Source of the DNA: Larkinella humicola
Lineage (GTDB): Bacteria > Bacteroidota > Bacteroidia > Cytophagales > Spirosomataceae
Assembly (NCBI RefSeq): GCF_008727875.1
Contig: NZ_VTWS01000004.1
Span: forward strand, 124,001-188,000
Length of the DNA stretch: 64,000 bases
Reading direction: 5' to 3'
Shown here: in pieces, positions 7,706-15,964 of the stretch
Layout: every line of letters starts with the position of its first letter
Position numbering within the stretch: position 1 is the first letter of the stretch
Translations under genes and position numbers: made by a program
Notes under the pieces: generated by a model
Databases searched by the model: none
What the model was told of the DNA's origin: nothing
What the model saw: only the letters and a program-made list of their open reading frames with translations

Positions 7706-8329
7706 TTATTCATCCTCTTCAGGTTTAATTGCATACAGTAGCTCAAAATGTCGAACATCATTTTGATTTGGTGCTGGTAAGTTATGTCTAATTTCTTGTG
7801 GTAAAGCTCGGATAAATGTTTGTCGTTCCACATCTTCCAAAAGTTGCATAAGATTTGCAACTTCTTGATATAATTGATTTAGTTCTGCCAGTGCTTGATT
7901 GTTTCCTAAATTATTCAAATTGTTTTGCAAAAAATCAATTCTTGTCAATACCTTATTCAACCTACCTATAATACCGGTTCTTCGTTCTGTCCGAATAATA
8001 TTGTTATCTATTAAATTACTTTCCTCCCTTGCATTAGTAATAACTCGTTCGGAAAGCCATTTAATATCATTATAGATTGTCTTAATACTATCCTTTAAGT
8101 CTGCATAAAATATCATTCCATTTAGAAATGCAAAAAATATGACTTTTGCTTTGGTTGAACCTTTGTCAAACTCAATTTTATATACAAGTGTTTCACTGTA
8201 TTTAAAGTCTCTAATACTTTTCTCAGCAGCTTTTCTGAAAATTATTTCTAATTCCTGATTTCTCTTTTCGTTAAAGTCAAGGTCAAGTTTTAGATATGTT
8301 TCTGCAATTTTTAGCCTCTTTTTCTTCAT
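7706..8329 (-). CDS. Unrecognised 207-residue helical protein
   Basis: Unrecognised. The N-terminus is very basic (MKKKRLKIAETYLKLDLDF), followed by a mixed region with a hydrophobic stretch (AKVIFFAFLNGMIFYADL, ~78-95) too short and interrupted to call a membrane segment, then long helices with a likely coiled coil (LNKVLTRIDFLQNNLNNLGN and AELNQLYQEVANLMQLLEDV, ~125-165). The tail is acidic (KPEEDE). AT-rich like its neighbours. A REP-like hairpin abuts its stop codon. Nothing links it by operon to another gene. Confidence 0.55.
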   Translation of the reverse strand: MKKKRLKIAETYLKLDLDFNEKRNQELEIIFRKAAEKSIRDFKYSETLVYKIEFDKGSTKAKVIFFAFLNGMIFYADLKDSIKTIYNDIKWLSERVITNAREESNLIDNNIIRTERRTGIIGRLNKVLTRIDFLQNNLNNLGNNQALAELNQLYQEVANLMQLLEDVERQTFIRALPQEIRHNLPAPNQNDVRHFELLYAIKPEEDE

Positions 8330-8532
8330 TTTAGCTTGGTCATGGTGTATCTATCAAAATTTACTACTAACGATTTAGGTGTTGCCGAGAAGATTTTCAG
8401 TACTACCGTTCAATAGAATTAGAAATGCTAAATTAATTTTGTCCCCCAGTAAAATTTGACTTATTTTTTGCAGTACCTTGTTAGTGGTTCGGTTTCCAGT
8501 TTTGGTTTTTGATATGCTAGTTTTTATTTATA

Positions 8533-8898
8533 TTATTCAAACTTAGGTGAACAGCCCAAGTTTGAATGATATGGTTGTATATATTCCCAAAATGCTTTTC
8601 CAGCACTATTCATGTAGTTTAAAGAATAATTATACTTGGTATTCGAAGCAACTTGGTAAATATATTCTGAACAGTTATACGAATATTTTTGCTTGAAACA
8701 AACTATTGCAAAATAAAGTGTTTTGTAATCAACAGTTATTTGATAAAATGTTACTTTAGAAATTGCATCGCTATTATAACTCGTATATGTTGTCCCATAT
8801 CCTTCTGATTTTACAGACCTTATTATTTCGTCACAGGATTGTGCTTTTACACTTATTGCTGTAATTAATACAATCAAAACTAGGAATAAATTTTTCAT
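8533..8898 (-). CDS. Small secreted cysteine-containing protein
   Basis: I use the ATG at 8898 (MKNLFLVLIVLITAISVKAQ) because it gives a standard signal peptide with cleavage after the VKA-Q site; a start at 8925 would add nine polar residues in front. The mature part of about 100 residues has four cysteines (SCDE, IVCF, YNCS, LGCS), which could form two disulfides, and many Tyr/Ser/Asn. The C-terminal pattern (YIYQV...SAGKAFWEYIQPY) faintly resembles KTSC domains, but I would not assign it. Probably periplasmic or secreted; part of the AT-rich island. Confidence 0.6.
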   Translation of the reverse strand: MKNLFLVLIVLITAISVKAQSCDEIIRSVKSEGYGTTYTSYNSDAISKVTFYQITVDYKTLYFAIVCFKQKYSYNCSEYIYQVASNTKYNYSLNYMNSAGKAFWEYIQPYHSNLGCSPKFE

Positions 8899-9094
8899 TT
8901 TTATGTGCTTTTGTTTTTTACTCAATCTGTGCGGTTTTCAGTGCCCACTTATGCGATTTTTCTAGTTGACCGATAACTCGTAAATAGGCGGTGATGTTGT
9001 TAAAGAGAACAAAATCACTGGAAGAGGTGATAAATACAAAATCTTCATCTTAATTATTTTATATTCAAGCCATTAAGGTAATTAATAACCCTTC

Positions 9095-9129
9095 GAAATA
9101 CAAAATACAAAGTTTGTATTTTGTATTTC
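9095..9129. repeat. Perfect 17-bp-arm AT-rich palindrome
   Basis: GAAATACAAAATACAAA (9095-9111), one central G, and the exact complement (9113-9129). It is about 190 bases upstream of the TonB-receptor promoter and could be a regulator site or an extruding hairpin; the ATACAAA word recurs just downstream. Confidence 0.6.
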
Positions 9130-9317
9130 TGAAAATAATTGACAATACAAAACACGATCTATTTTTAAACACTATCTTTTTTGCGACTTTTTACTTAATT
9201 ATATATGATAGATAATGTATCACAAAATATAGTTTGCCGAAAAACTGGTAGCCATAACATTCTTCTCCCCTCCCCCCAATCCCCAAAATCACAACCCTCC
9301 CATAACCTTCCCGTAAC

Positions 9318-9346
9318 ATTGGGGTAATATAGCCACCCTACCTTTG
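9318..9346 (+). promoter_or_regulatory. Promoter of the TonB receptor gene
   Basis: ATTG (9318-9321), 17 bases, then TACCTTTG (9339-9346), a perfect -7 element. The start codon follows 25 bases later, a short leader normal for this phylum. Confidence 0.7.
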
Positions 9347-9371
9347 GGTCGTCAAAAAACGACACCAAACC

Positions 9372-12179
9372 ATGAAATTTCTTCTAACCGGAATCTGTTT
9401 ACTTTTCCTCCAGTTCAGCGTCCTTGCCCAGAGCGGCTCCCTCAAAGGGACGATCAAAGACGCCAAAAACAACGAAGCCATCATCGGCGCCACCATTCAA
9501 CTCGTCGGGGCCAACCCCGTCATCGGTTCGGTCACCGACATTGAAGGGAATTTCGAAATCAACAAAGTGCCCGCGGGCGTTCACCAACTGCAAATCAGCT
9601 ACGTTTCCTACGCCACCAAAACCATCGACAACGTGCGGGTGGAAGCCGGAAAAACCACACTGATCAACTCTGCCCTCGCCGAAGACAACAAAACCCTCGC
9701 GGAAGTCATCGTAAAAGGACAGCGCGGCACCAACACCGAAGTCGCCGTCATCACCGAAATCAAGCAGATCGAGCAGGTGGCCGTCGGGATTTCGGCGCAG
9801 CAGATTTCCCGCAGCCAGGACCGCGACGCGTCGCAGGTCATCCGCCGGGTGCCGGGCGTTTCCATTCAGGACGACCGCTTCATCGTTGTTCGCGGGCTGA
9901 ACGAACGCTACAATACCGTGATGTTGAACGACGTCATCACGCCCTCTACGGAGGTGGATATCAAGGCGTTCTCGTTCGACCTCATTCCGAGTTCGGCCAT
10001 CGACCGGATGCTGATCTTCAAATCGGGAGCCGCCGAACTGCCGGGCGATTTCGGGGGCGGGATCATCAAAATCTACACCAAAACCATCCCGGACGCCAAC
10101 AGTTTCTACGCCGGTTTTTCGACTTCCTATCGCGCCAACACGACCTTCCAGAATCACAGTTCGTACCAGGGTGGCAAAACCGACTTCCTCGGTTTCGACG
10201 ACGGCACGCGCCGGTTGCCGTCCAACTTCCCGTCGCAACGCCGGATCAACGCTTTCGGTGCGTCGTCGGAGCCGGTCATCAACAAGTTTAAATCGTTGTC
10301 GCCGTATTTTGCCCTGAACAACAAAATGGTTTCGCCGGATTTGCGGGCGCAACTGGGCTTCAGCCGCCGGTTTTACCTGGGCAGCAAGGAACTGACCACG
10401 TTTACCAACCTCAATTACACCAATACGCACACGTTCTCGAACGTCGAGCAATATCGGTATTTTGCCGCCGACCCCACCACCGGCAAGAGCGACATTCAAT
10501 ACGCCTACAACGACCAATTGCTGACCGAGAACACCCGCCTGGGCGTTCTGTCCAACTGGGCGCTGATTCTGAATCCGCGGACGAAAATCGAATTCCGGAA
10601 CCTGTTCAACCAGTTGGGAACGAAAGAAACGACGATGCGGGGTGGCTATAACGACAACAACCTGGAGCTGAACAACTACGCGTTCCGCTACGAACAGAAA
10701 AGCATTTACACCGGTCAGTTGAACGGAACCCACGAACTGAATGGCCAGAGCCGGTTGCGCTGGACGGGCGGTTTTGGCTTCACCAACCGCCAGGAGCCGG
10801 ATTACCGCCGGTTTACGTCGAGCCGTCCGCAGGGCAGCAGCGAAACGTTCCGCATCGACGTTCCGCAACAACCCAGCCCGACCTTCCAGAATGCCGCCCG
10901 GTTTTATTCGAACCTGACGGAATACGTCACCACGGGCCGCGTCGATTACGAATACAAGAAAGCCGCCCCCGCCGATACGGACGACAAGCAGATTCTGAAA
11001 CTGCGCGCCGGAGTCTATTCCGAATACAAAGACCGGGTGTTCAAGGCGCGGTATTTCGGGATCGTGAACCCAAACAACGTCAGCGCTGAAGTGCTGACGC
11101 AGTCGCCCTCGCAGTTCTTCCAAGCGTCCAATCTGTCGTCCAGAGGGTTGTATTACAACGAAGGCACGAACACGCAGGATCATTATGACGCCCAGAACAT
11201 GCTGGTTTCCGGTTATGTGGGCGCGTACCTTCCGCTGTCGGCCCGGTTTAACGCCACGCTCGGTTTCCGGGGCGAATACAACCGCCAGCAATTGCAAAGC
11301 GTCGTGAACGGTGTGCAGCCGATCCGGGTCGACAACCCGATTTTCAGCCCGCTGCCGTCGGTCAACGCGTCGTATAACCTGTCGGACAAGTCGCTGTTCC
11401 GGGTCGCGTATAGCATGTCCGTCAACCGGCCGGAATTCCGCGAGCTGGCGCAGTTTGCCTATTATGACTTCAACTACGACGTGTCGCGCGTCGGGAATCC
11501 GAACCTGAAAATTGCCAAAATTCACAACGCCGACGTTCGCTACGAGTTTTATCCGGGCGAGGGCGAACTGATTTCGGTCGCCGGTTTCTACAAATACTTC
11601 ATCAACCCGATCGAAGCCAAAATCAACTACTCGGGCAGCGGGGTTTCCTACACGGTCGATAACGCCAACAACGCCTACAGCATGGGCGTCGAACTCGAAG
11701 CGCGGAAGTCGCTGCGGGGTGTGAGCGGGTCCGGTTTTCTGGACAATATGACGGTTTTGCTGAATGCGGCTTTGATCAAAAGCTCGGTCATTAACTCCTT
11801 TGTCGGCCAGGAAAACAACCGGTCGTTGCAGGGGCAGTCGCCGTATCTGGTCAACGCCGGGGTGTATTACACCGACCCGAAACAGGGCTGGCAGGTCAAT
11901 GTGCTCTACAACGTCATCGGCCGCCGGATTTTTGCGGTGGGCGACCGGTCGGTGCAGCCGACGATTTACGAAATGCCGCGTAATGTGATCGATTTGACGG
12001 TCACCAAAAAAGTGGGCGAGCATCTTGAAGTTCGCGCCGGTATTCAGGATCTGCTGAACCAGCCGTTCCGCCTGATTCAGGATTCCAATCTGGACAAGAA
12101 AATTACGGACAGCGATGATGTGTACCAGCGTTTCAAACGCGGCTCGTACTCGACGGTGGGGGTAACCTATAAGTTTTAA
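9372..12179 (+). CDS. TonB-dependent outer-membrane receptor with CarboxypepD_reg-like domain
   Basis: A 935-residue outer-membrane receptor. Signal peptide MKFLLTGICLLFLQFSVLAQ; then a carboxypeptidase-regulatory-like beta domain (about 22-105; GTIKDAKNNEAIIGATIQLV, VPAGVHQLQISYVSY); a plug domain (about 110-240; DASQVIRRVPGVSIQDDRF, VVRGLNERYN, GDFGGGIIKIYTK); and a 22-strand-type barrel ending in aromatic VGVTYKF, the outer-membrane insertion signal. It imports a substrate with TonB-ExbBD energy. The partner is probably the lipoprotein encoded 123 bases downstream, although that protein is not a SusD homologue, so this is not a standard SusCD glycan system. Substrate unknown. Confidence 0.93.
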   Translation: MKFLLTGICLLFLQFSVLAQSGSLKGTIKDAKNNEAIIGATIQLVGANPVIGSVTDIEGNFEINKVPAGVHQLQISYVSYATKTIDNVRVEAGKTTLINSALAEDNKTLAEVIVKGQRGTNTEVAVITEIKQIEQVAVGISAQQISRSQDRDASQVIRRVPGVSIQDDRFIVVRGLNERYNTVMLNDVITPSTEVDIKAFSFDLIPSSAIDRMLIFKSGAAELPGDFGGGIIKIYTKTIPDANSFYAGFSTSYRANTTFQNHSSYQGGKTDFLGFDDGTRRLPSNFPSQRRINAFGASSEPVINKFKSLSPYFALNNKMVSPDLRAQLGFSRRFYLGSKELTTFTNLNYTNTHTFSNVEQYRYFAADPTTGKSDIQYAYNDQLLTENTRLGVLSNWALILNPRTKIEFRNLFNQLGTKETTMRGGYNDNNLELNNYAFRYEQKSIYTGQLNGTHELNGQSRLRWTGGFGFTNRQEPDYRRFTSSRPQGSSETFRIDVPQQPSPTFQNAARFYSNLTEYVTTGRVDYEYKKAAPADTDDKQILKLRAGVYSEYKDRVFKARYFGIVNPNNVSAEVLTQSPSQFFQASNLSSRGLYYNEGTNTQDHYDAQNMLVSGYVGAYLPLSARFNATLGFRGEYNRQQLQSVVNGVQPIRVDNPIFSPLPSVNASYNLSDKSLFRVAYSMSVNRPEFRELAQFAYYDFNYDVSRVGNPNLKIAKIHNADVRYEFYPGEGELISVAGFYKYFINPIEAKINYSGSGVSYTVDNANNAYSMGVELEARKSLRGVSGSGFLDNMTVLLNAALIKSSVINSFVGQENNRSLQGQSPYLVNAGVYYTDPKQGWQVNVLYNVIGRRIFAVGDRSVQPTIYEMPRNVIDLTVTKKVGEHLEVRAGIQDLLNQPFRLIQDSNLDKKITDSDDVYQRFKRGSYSTVGVTYKF

Positions 12180-12183
12180 TGCG

Positions 12184-12250
12184 TTGCCCCTGCCTCCTAA
12201 AGGGGAACGGACGCACCTTAATCCGGATGACGCGATGTCCGTAGGGGCAA
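12184..12250. repeat. Imperfect inverted repeat, CCTAAAGGGGA family
   Basis: TTGCCCCT (12184-12191) pairs with AGGGGCAA (12243-12250), and ACGGAC (12227-12232) with GTCCGT (12237-12242 side), enclosing the core ACGCA..GGATG..CG..GTCC. The core and the CCTAAAGGGGA word are shared with the element at 14330-14406. It lies between the TonB receptor and the lipoprotein gene. Confidence 0.5.
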
Positions 12251-12302
12251 AGCAACTTTTAAGTCAATACACAATCAATACACACAACCAATTTAAACTC
12301 GT

Positions 12303-13652
12303 ATGAAAAAGTTAACAACCTGGATGCTGGCACTGCTGGTAAGCGTCGTAACGCTGAGCACGATGGTTTCCTGTAGCAAAGATGACGAAGACGATGATCT
12401 GGGTACGGTTCCTGTACCGGGCACATTGACCGAGGTGAGCGGAAATATTACGGCCAATACGACCTGGTCGGCTAAAAACCAGTATCTGTTGAAAAGTTTT
12501 GTGTATGTGCAGCCGGGTGTTACGCTGACGATCGAACCGGGTACGGTTATCAAAGGCGATCAGGCATCGAAAGCGACCTTGTTTATTCTGCCGGGTGCTA
12601 AAATCATTGCCGACGGAACAAAGGAGAAACCCATCGTTTTTACGTCCAATCAGGCCATCGGCTCGCGCCGGGCGGGTGACTGGGGTGGTGTCGTAATCCT
12701 GGGAAAAGCGCCCGCTAACAAAAAGGATTTCAAAATCGAAGGCGAAGAAGTATCGATTGTGCCGGGTGGTGCAACGGGCGATGCCGCCGACAATTCCGGG
12801 ATTCTGCGGTATGTCCGCATCGAGTTTGGCGGTATTGCCTTCCAGACCGACAAAGAAATCAACGGTTTGACGCTGGCCGGTGTCGGCAGCGGCACGGTGA
12901 TCGACTATGTACAGGTATCCTACAGCGGTGACGATGCCATCGAGTGGTTTGGCGGAACCGTCAATGCGAAACACCTGGTGGCTTACCGGACCCTGGACGA
13001 TGATTTCGATACGGATTATGGCTACAGTGGCATCGTTCAGTACGGGTTGATCCTGCGCGATCCGGCCGTTGCCGATCAGTGTACGTGTTCGGATTCGAAC
13101 GGTTTTGAGTCAGACAACGACGGAACCGGTTCGGCCGATCTGCCGCAGACGTCGGCCAAATTTGGTAACATCAGCGTTTTCATGGGAACGGGTACGGTAA
13201 ACAGCAAATTCCGGTCAGCGTTCCGGATTCGCCGGAATTCGGCCATCAGCATTTACAACTCGACGGTGGTGGGTGCGTTCCCGAAAGGCGGTCTGGAACT
13301 GGAATCGGATGCTTCACAGAACAACTTCAAAACCGGCAAAAGCGATTACCGCGGTTTGGCCATTGTCAACAACAAAGCCGTGGTTTCGGGCGACACGGTT
13401 ATGCTGAAAGCCGCCGATCGTAAAAATATGCTGGGGGCGAAAGAAGCCGATCTGAAATTGCCGGCCAACTTCAACGTGCTGACCGGAAAACCGGGTATTT
13501 TGCTCCAAACCGGGTCGCCTTTGCTGACGGGCGGTGCCACGTTGCCGACCGGTCTGGAAGCCACGACCTACATGGGCGCTTTCGGAACGACGGACTGGAC
13601 CGAAACCTGGACCAACTTCGATCCGCAGAACACGGACTATACCTTGAAGTAA
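12303..13652 (+). CDS. Predicted surface-exposed lipoprotein with beta-helix-like repeats
   Basis: A 449-residue lipoprotein. The signal peptide ends in a lipobox (TMVSC, Cys24) followed at once by SKDDEDDD, an acidic run after Lys that matches the lipoprotein export signal for surface display in Bacteroidota. The body is rich in Gly/Asn/Thr with strand-turn repeats (VQPGVTLTIEPGTVIKGD, LPGAKIIADGTKEKPIVFTS, GDWGGVVILGKAP), suggesting a right-handed beta helix, and ends GAFGTTDWTETWTNFDP. Families with this GDWGGVVILGKAP signature often accompany TonB receptors in Bacteroidota. It probably binds or processes the receptor's substrate. No enzyme active site is recognisable; an intrinsic terminator follows at 13690. 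Confidence 0.8.
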   Translation: MKKLTTWMLALLVSVVTLSTMVSCSKDDEDDDLGTVPVPGTLTEVSGNITANTTWSAKNQYLLKSFVYVQPGVTLTIEPGTVIKGDQASKATLFILPGAKIIADGTKEKPIVFTSNQAIGSRRAGDWGGVVILGKAPANKKDFKIEGEEVSIVPGGATGDAADNSGILRYVRIEFGGIAFQTDKEINGLTLAGVGSGTVIDYVQVSYSGDDAIEWFGGTVNAKHLVAYRTLDDDFDTDYGYSGIVQYGLILRDPAVADQCTCSDSNGFESDNDGTGSADLPQTSAKFGNISVFMGTGTVNSKFRSAFRIRRNSAISIYNSTVVGAFPKGGLELESDASQNNFKTGKSDYRGLAIVNNKAVVSGDTVMLKAADRKNMLGAKEADLKLPANFNVLTGKPGILLQTGSPLLTGGATLPTGLEATTYMGAFGTTDWTETWTNFDPQNTDYTLK

Positions 13653-13689
13653 CTCTCTCAATTCTTTATATTTGGTGTCGCACGAAAAG

Positions 13690-13714
13690 GCCGGGGCTTT
13701 GCTCCGGCTTTTTT
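13690..13714 (+). terminator. Intrinsic terminator after the lipoprotein gene
   Basis: GCCGGGGC (13690-13697), TTT loop, GCTCCGGC (13701-13708), followed by TTTTTT (13709-13714), with A-rich flank on the other side. A textbook rho-independent terminator, possibly bidirectional. Confidence 0.85.
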
Positions 13715-13852
13715 CTTATTTTTACCACCTCCTGCGGAATGACCTTTCACTACAAAATCTATTGAGGAACTTGTCTATAGACTAATAAGTTAATACCTTG
13801 TCTGGAAGTACGCTAAAACCGACACCTGGAACCGTTTCATACCCGTAACGCA

Positions 13853-14317
13853 ATGATTTCAAAGAAAGCCAAGTATGCCATTAAAGCCCTGAAAGTTCTC
13901 ACCGAAGAATTTGGCAAGGGACCAATACTGATTTCTTATATTTCTGCGAAAGAAAATATTCCTAAAAAATTCCTGGAAGCGATTTTACTGGAGCTGCGGA
14001 ACCACGGTATTTTGCAGAGCCAGAAAGGCAAAGGGGGCGGTTATCTGCTGCGCGTCGATCCCGAACGGGTCAATCTGGCCCAGGTCCTGCGCGTCATCGA
14101 CGGCCCGATTGCGCCAACGCCCTGCGTTTCCCTCAATTTTTACGTTCGCTGCGACGACTGCAACGACGAAGTAACCTGCGCCATCCGCCCCATCATGCAG
14201 CGCGTCCGGGATGCGAATCTGGCGGTCTACGAACAAACCACCCTGTCGGCCTTTGCCCGCCGGGAAGCCGAACACCAGGAAGTGGTTGTTAGTCTGGTCG
14301 ATACGGAGAATAAATAG
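13853..14317 (+). CDS. Rrf2-family transcriptional regulator with four cysteines
   Basis: A 154-residue Rrf2 regulator. MISKKAKYAIKALKVLTEEF is the usual first helix, IPKKFLEAILLELRNHGILQ the recognition helix and SQKGKGGGYLLRVDP the wing. Cys91, Cys100, Cys103 and Cys109 form a cluster (PCVSL, RCDDC, VTCA) where IscR/NsrR members hold an iron-sulfur cluster, so redox or Fe-S sensing is possible. It follows the TonB/lipoprotein pair on the same strand but after a terminator, so it likely has its own promoter in the 200-base gap; a 10-bp palindrome GTCTATAGAC near 13773 could be its own operator. Confidence 0.88.
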   Translation: MISKKAKYAIKALKVLTEEFGKGPILISYISAKENIPKKFLEAILLELRNHGILQSQKGKGGGYLLRVDPERVNLAQVLRVIDGPIAPTPCVSLNFYVRCDDCNDEVTCAIRPIMQRVRDANLAVYEQTTLSAFARREAEHQEVVVSLVDTENK

Positions 14318-14329
14318 TTTACGGTTTAA

Positions 14330-14406
14330 GCCCCTAAATCCCCTAAAGGGGACTTTACGCATCTGGATGTTACGGTGTCCAAGTCCCCTTTAGGAGATTT
14401 AGGGGC
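14330..14406. repeat. Long inverted repeat, CCCCTAAA family
   Basis: Arms 14330-14355 and 14381-14406 (26 bases, one mismatch; GCCCCTAAATC... ) around a 25-base loop containing ACGCATCTGGATG. It sits in the 94-base gap between convergent genes (Rrf2 and DUF4301) and probably ends both transcripts. Related in arms and core to 12184-12250 and in arms to 27081-27144. Confidence 0.8.
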
Positions 14407-14411
14407 AAGTT

Positions 14412-15890
14412 TTAGGAGGCCGGCTGATGTTCCTTCCGCAGCAGATCATTCACGGTTTTCACCGGATTGAACGTAATCAGCGGCACTTCCACAAAAACCG
14501 TATTCCAGTCGGCCATCGCGCCATTCCACAATCCCGGTAATTCCTGCGCTTTCAGTTCCTTGCCATCCTTCGATTTTGCGGTATTGAAACCGGTTTGCGG
14601 ATCGCGGTAAGCGGGCAGGTTGTATTTTTCGCCATCCCGGTTTTTCAGCGCACACACCAGATCGACCGGGTTAAAGTGCGTGGCCTGATCGAAAATCTGC
14701 TTTTGTTCAGCATTTTTGAGGTCAATCTGCGCCGATTCCACGATTTGCAGCGAAACCGAACCGTCAGCGTTTTTCGCCCAGAATGGTCCTCCGCCGGGTT
14801 CGCCCACGTTCTGCACCATGCCACAGGCCCGCAGTGGTCGGTCGAGTTTCTTCCGGAAATACTCCACTTTCTCGTCCTGTAGCCAGGTGTCAAAACCGTC
14901 GGGCGGGAGAATGCAGAGCGTTGTTCGCAGAAATTCATCGAGTTCGGCCAGGTAGCCTTCGCTGATCATATCGTCGCCGAGGATTTCCTGAAACCGGAAA
15001 ATCTGCTGCTGAATGTCGAGCAGAATGGCACCCAGCACTTTTTTGTAGGTAATCGTCGGCTCTTTCAGGGCATCCGGCACCACGTTGTCGATGTTTTTGA
15101 TAAACACCACATCGGCGTCGATGTCGTTCAGGTTTTCGATCAGCGCGCCGTGACCCGCCGGGCGGAACAGCAGCGAACCGTCGGCATTGCGGAACGGCGT
15201 ATTGTCGGGGTTGACCGAGATCGTGTCCGTCGATTTTTTCTGTTCCGAGAACGTAATCTCAAACGTAACGCCCAGTTTGGCTTCGTAGTCCGGCTGAACG
15301 CGTTCGATGAGGTCTTCAAACCGGCTGCGGTGTTCGGGCGAAACCGTGAAGTGAATCCGGACGCGGCCGTTGGAATTGGTGTATGCCGCCCCTTCGATCA
15401 GGTGTTCTTCGACGGGTGTGCGCGGCCCTTCGGGATACCGGTGAAACAACAGCAGTCCTTTGGGTAAACTGCCGTAATCCAGGCCTTCTTCCGTGAGCAG
15501 GGCCGACAGAACATGGTGGTTGGGTTCACCCGAAACCCCTTTCAAGGCGTCGTAAAACGCAAAATCGGACAGACGAGCAAAGAATTCCTCTACCGATTTG
15601 TCGGTTTTTCCCTCCAGCGCGGCAAACAGCGACTTGAACATCCGCGTGGCTGCTCCCGAGGCTGGTACAAATTTCAGCAGTGAAAGCCCCGGAGCTTTTT
15701 GGTCGAAACCTGCCACGATGCCAGCCAGTGCCTGCTCATCGACGCGGATCAGACCGTCGCCTACCGTAGCCGCTTTAATCACGGGCAGATACGGGAAGTT
15801 ATCGACGAAATGCTGGATCTGTTCTTCAACCTGCTCGAGCGTAGCGCCCTGCGCCAGAATCTGATGCTGATCTACTTCAGTGAATTGCAT
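14412..15890 (-). CDS. DUF4301 family protein
   Basis: A 492-residue protein. The signature LLKFVPASGAATRMFKSLFA (around residue 75-95) identifies DUF4301, a Bacteroidota family with a nucleotidyltransferase-like N-terminal loop (GAATR-K). Later parts include RPAGHGALIENLNDIDADVV and a conserved NVGEPGGGPFWAKN. Biochemical role is not established. It is the last gene of a same-strand run after HD-Pnk (74-base gap), so it may be co-transcribed with the RNA-repair genes. The stop codon abuts the inverted repeat at 14330-14406. Confidence 0.85.
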   Translation of the reverse strand: MQFTEVDQHQILAQGATLEQVEEQIQHFVDNFPYLPVIKAATVGDGLIRVDEQALAGIVAGFDQKAPGLSLLKFVPASGAATRMFKSLFAALEGKTDKSVEEFFARLSDFAFYDALKGVSGEPNHHVLSALLTEEGLDYGSLPKGLLLFHRYPEGPRTPVEEHLIEGAAYTNSNGRVRIHFTVSPEHRSRFEDLIERVQPDYEAKLGVTFEITFSEQKKSTDTISVNPDNTPFRNADGSLLFRPAGHGALIENLNDIDADVVFIKNIDNVVPDALKEPTITYKKVLGAILLDIQQQIFRFQEILGDDMISEGYLAELDEFLRTTLCILPPDGFDTWLQDEKVEYFRKKLDRPLRACGMVQNVGEPGGGPFWAKNADGSVSLQIVESAQIDLKNAEQKQIFDQATHFNPVDLVCALKNRDGEKYNLPAYRDPQTGFNTAKSKDGKELKAQELPGLWNGAMADWNTVFVEVPLITFNPVKTVNDLLRKEHQPAS

Positions 15891-15964
15891 AGAATAATTC
15901 GGTATAGAGATGCGGTTGTTGTACGAATGGCAAATACGGGAATTTGCTGTACTGAATCAAGCCA

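Larger units (their letters stand above)
8899..9371. other. AT-rich intergenic region before the TonB receptor
   Basis: About 470 bases with no gene I can support. It carries the large palindrome at 9095-9129 and, at the right end, the promoter of the TonB receptor (9318-9346). Composition changes from AT-rich to genome-typical around 9260, which I take as the right edge of the island that starts near 6.3 kb. Confidence 0.5.

Noticed and set aside
9399..12023. 874-codon open frame on the minus strand, antisense to the TonB receptor
   Set aside because: It mirrors the codon structure of the receptor; its product is a low-complexity Arg/Val/Gly protein with no domain, while the plus strand has a full receptor with signal peptide and barrel end.
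9372..13652. SusC/SusD-type polysaccharide utilisation locus
   Set aside because: The receptor's partner is a beta-helix-like lipoprotein, not a SusD fold, and no glycoside hydrolase or SusD gene is nearby.
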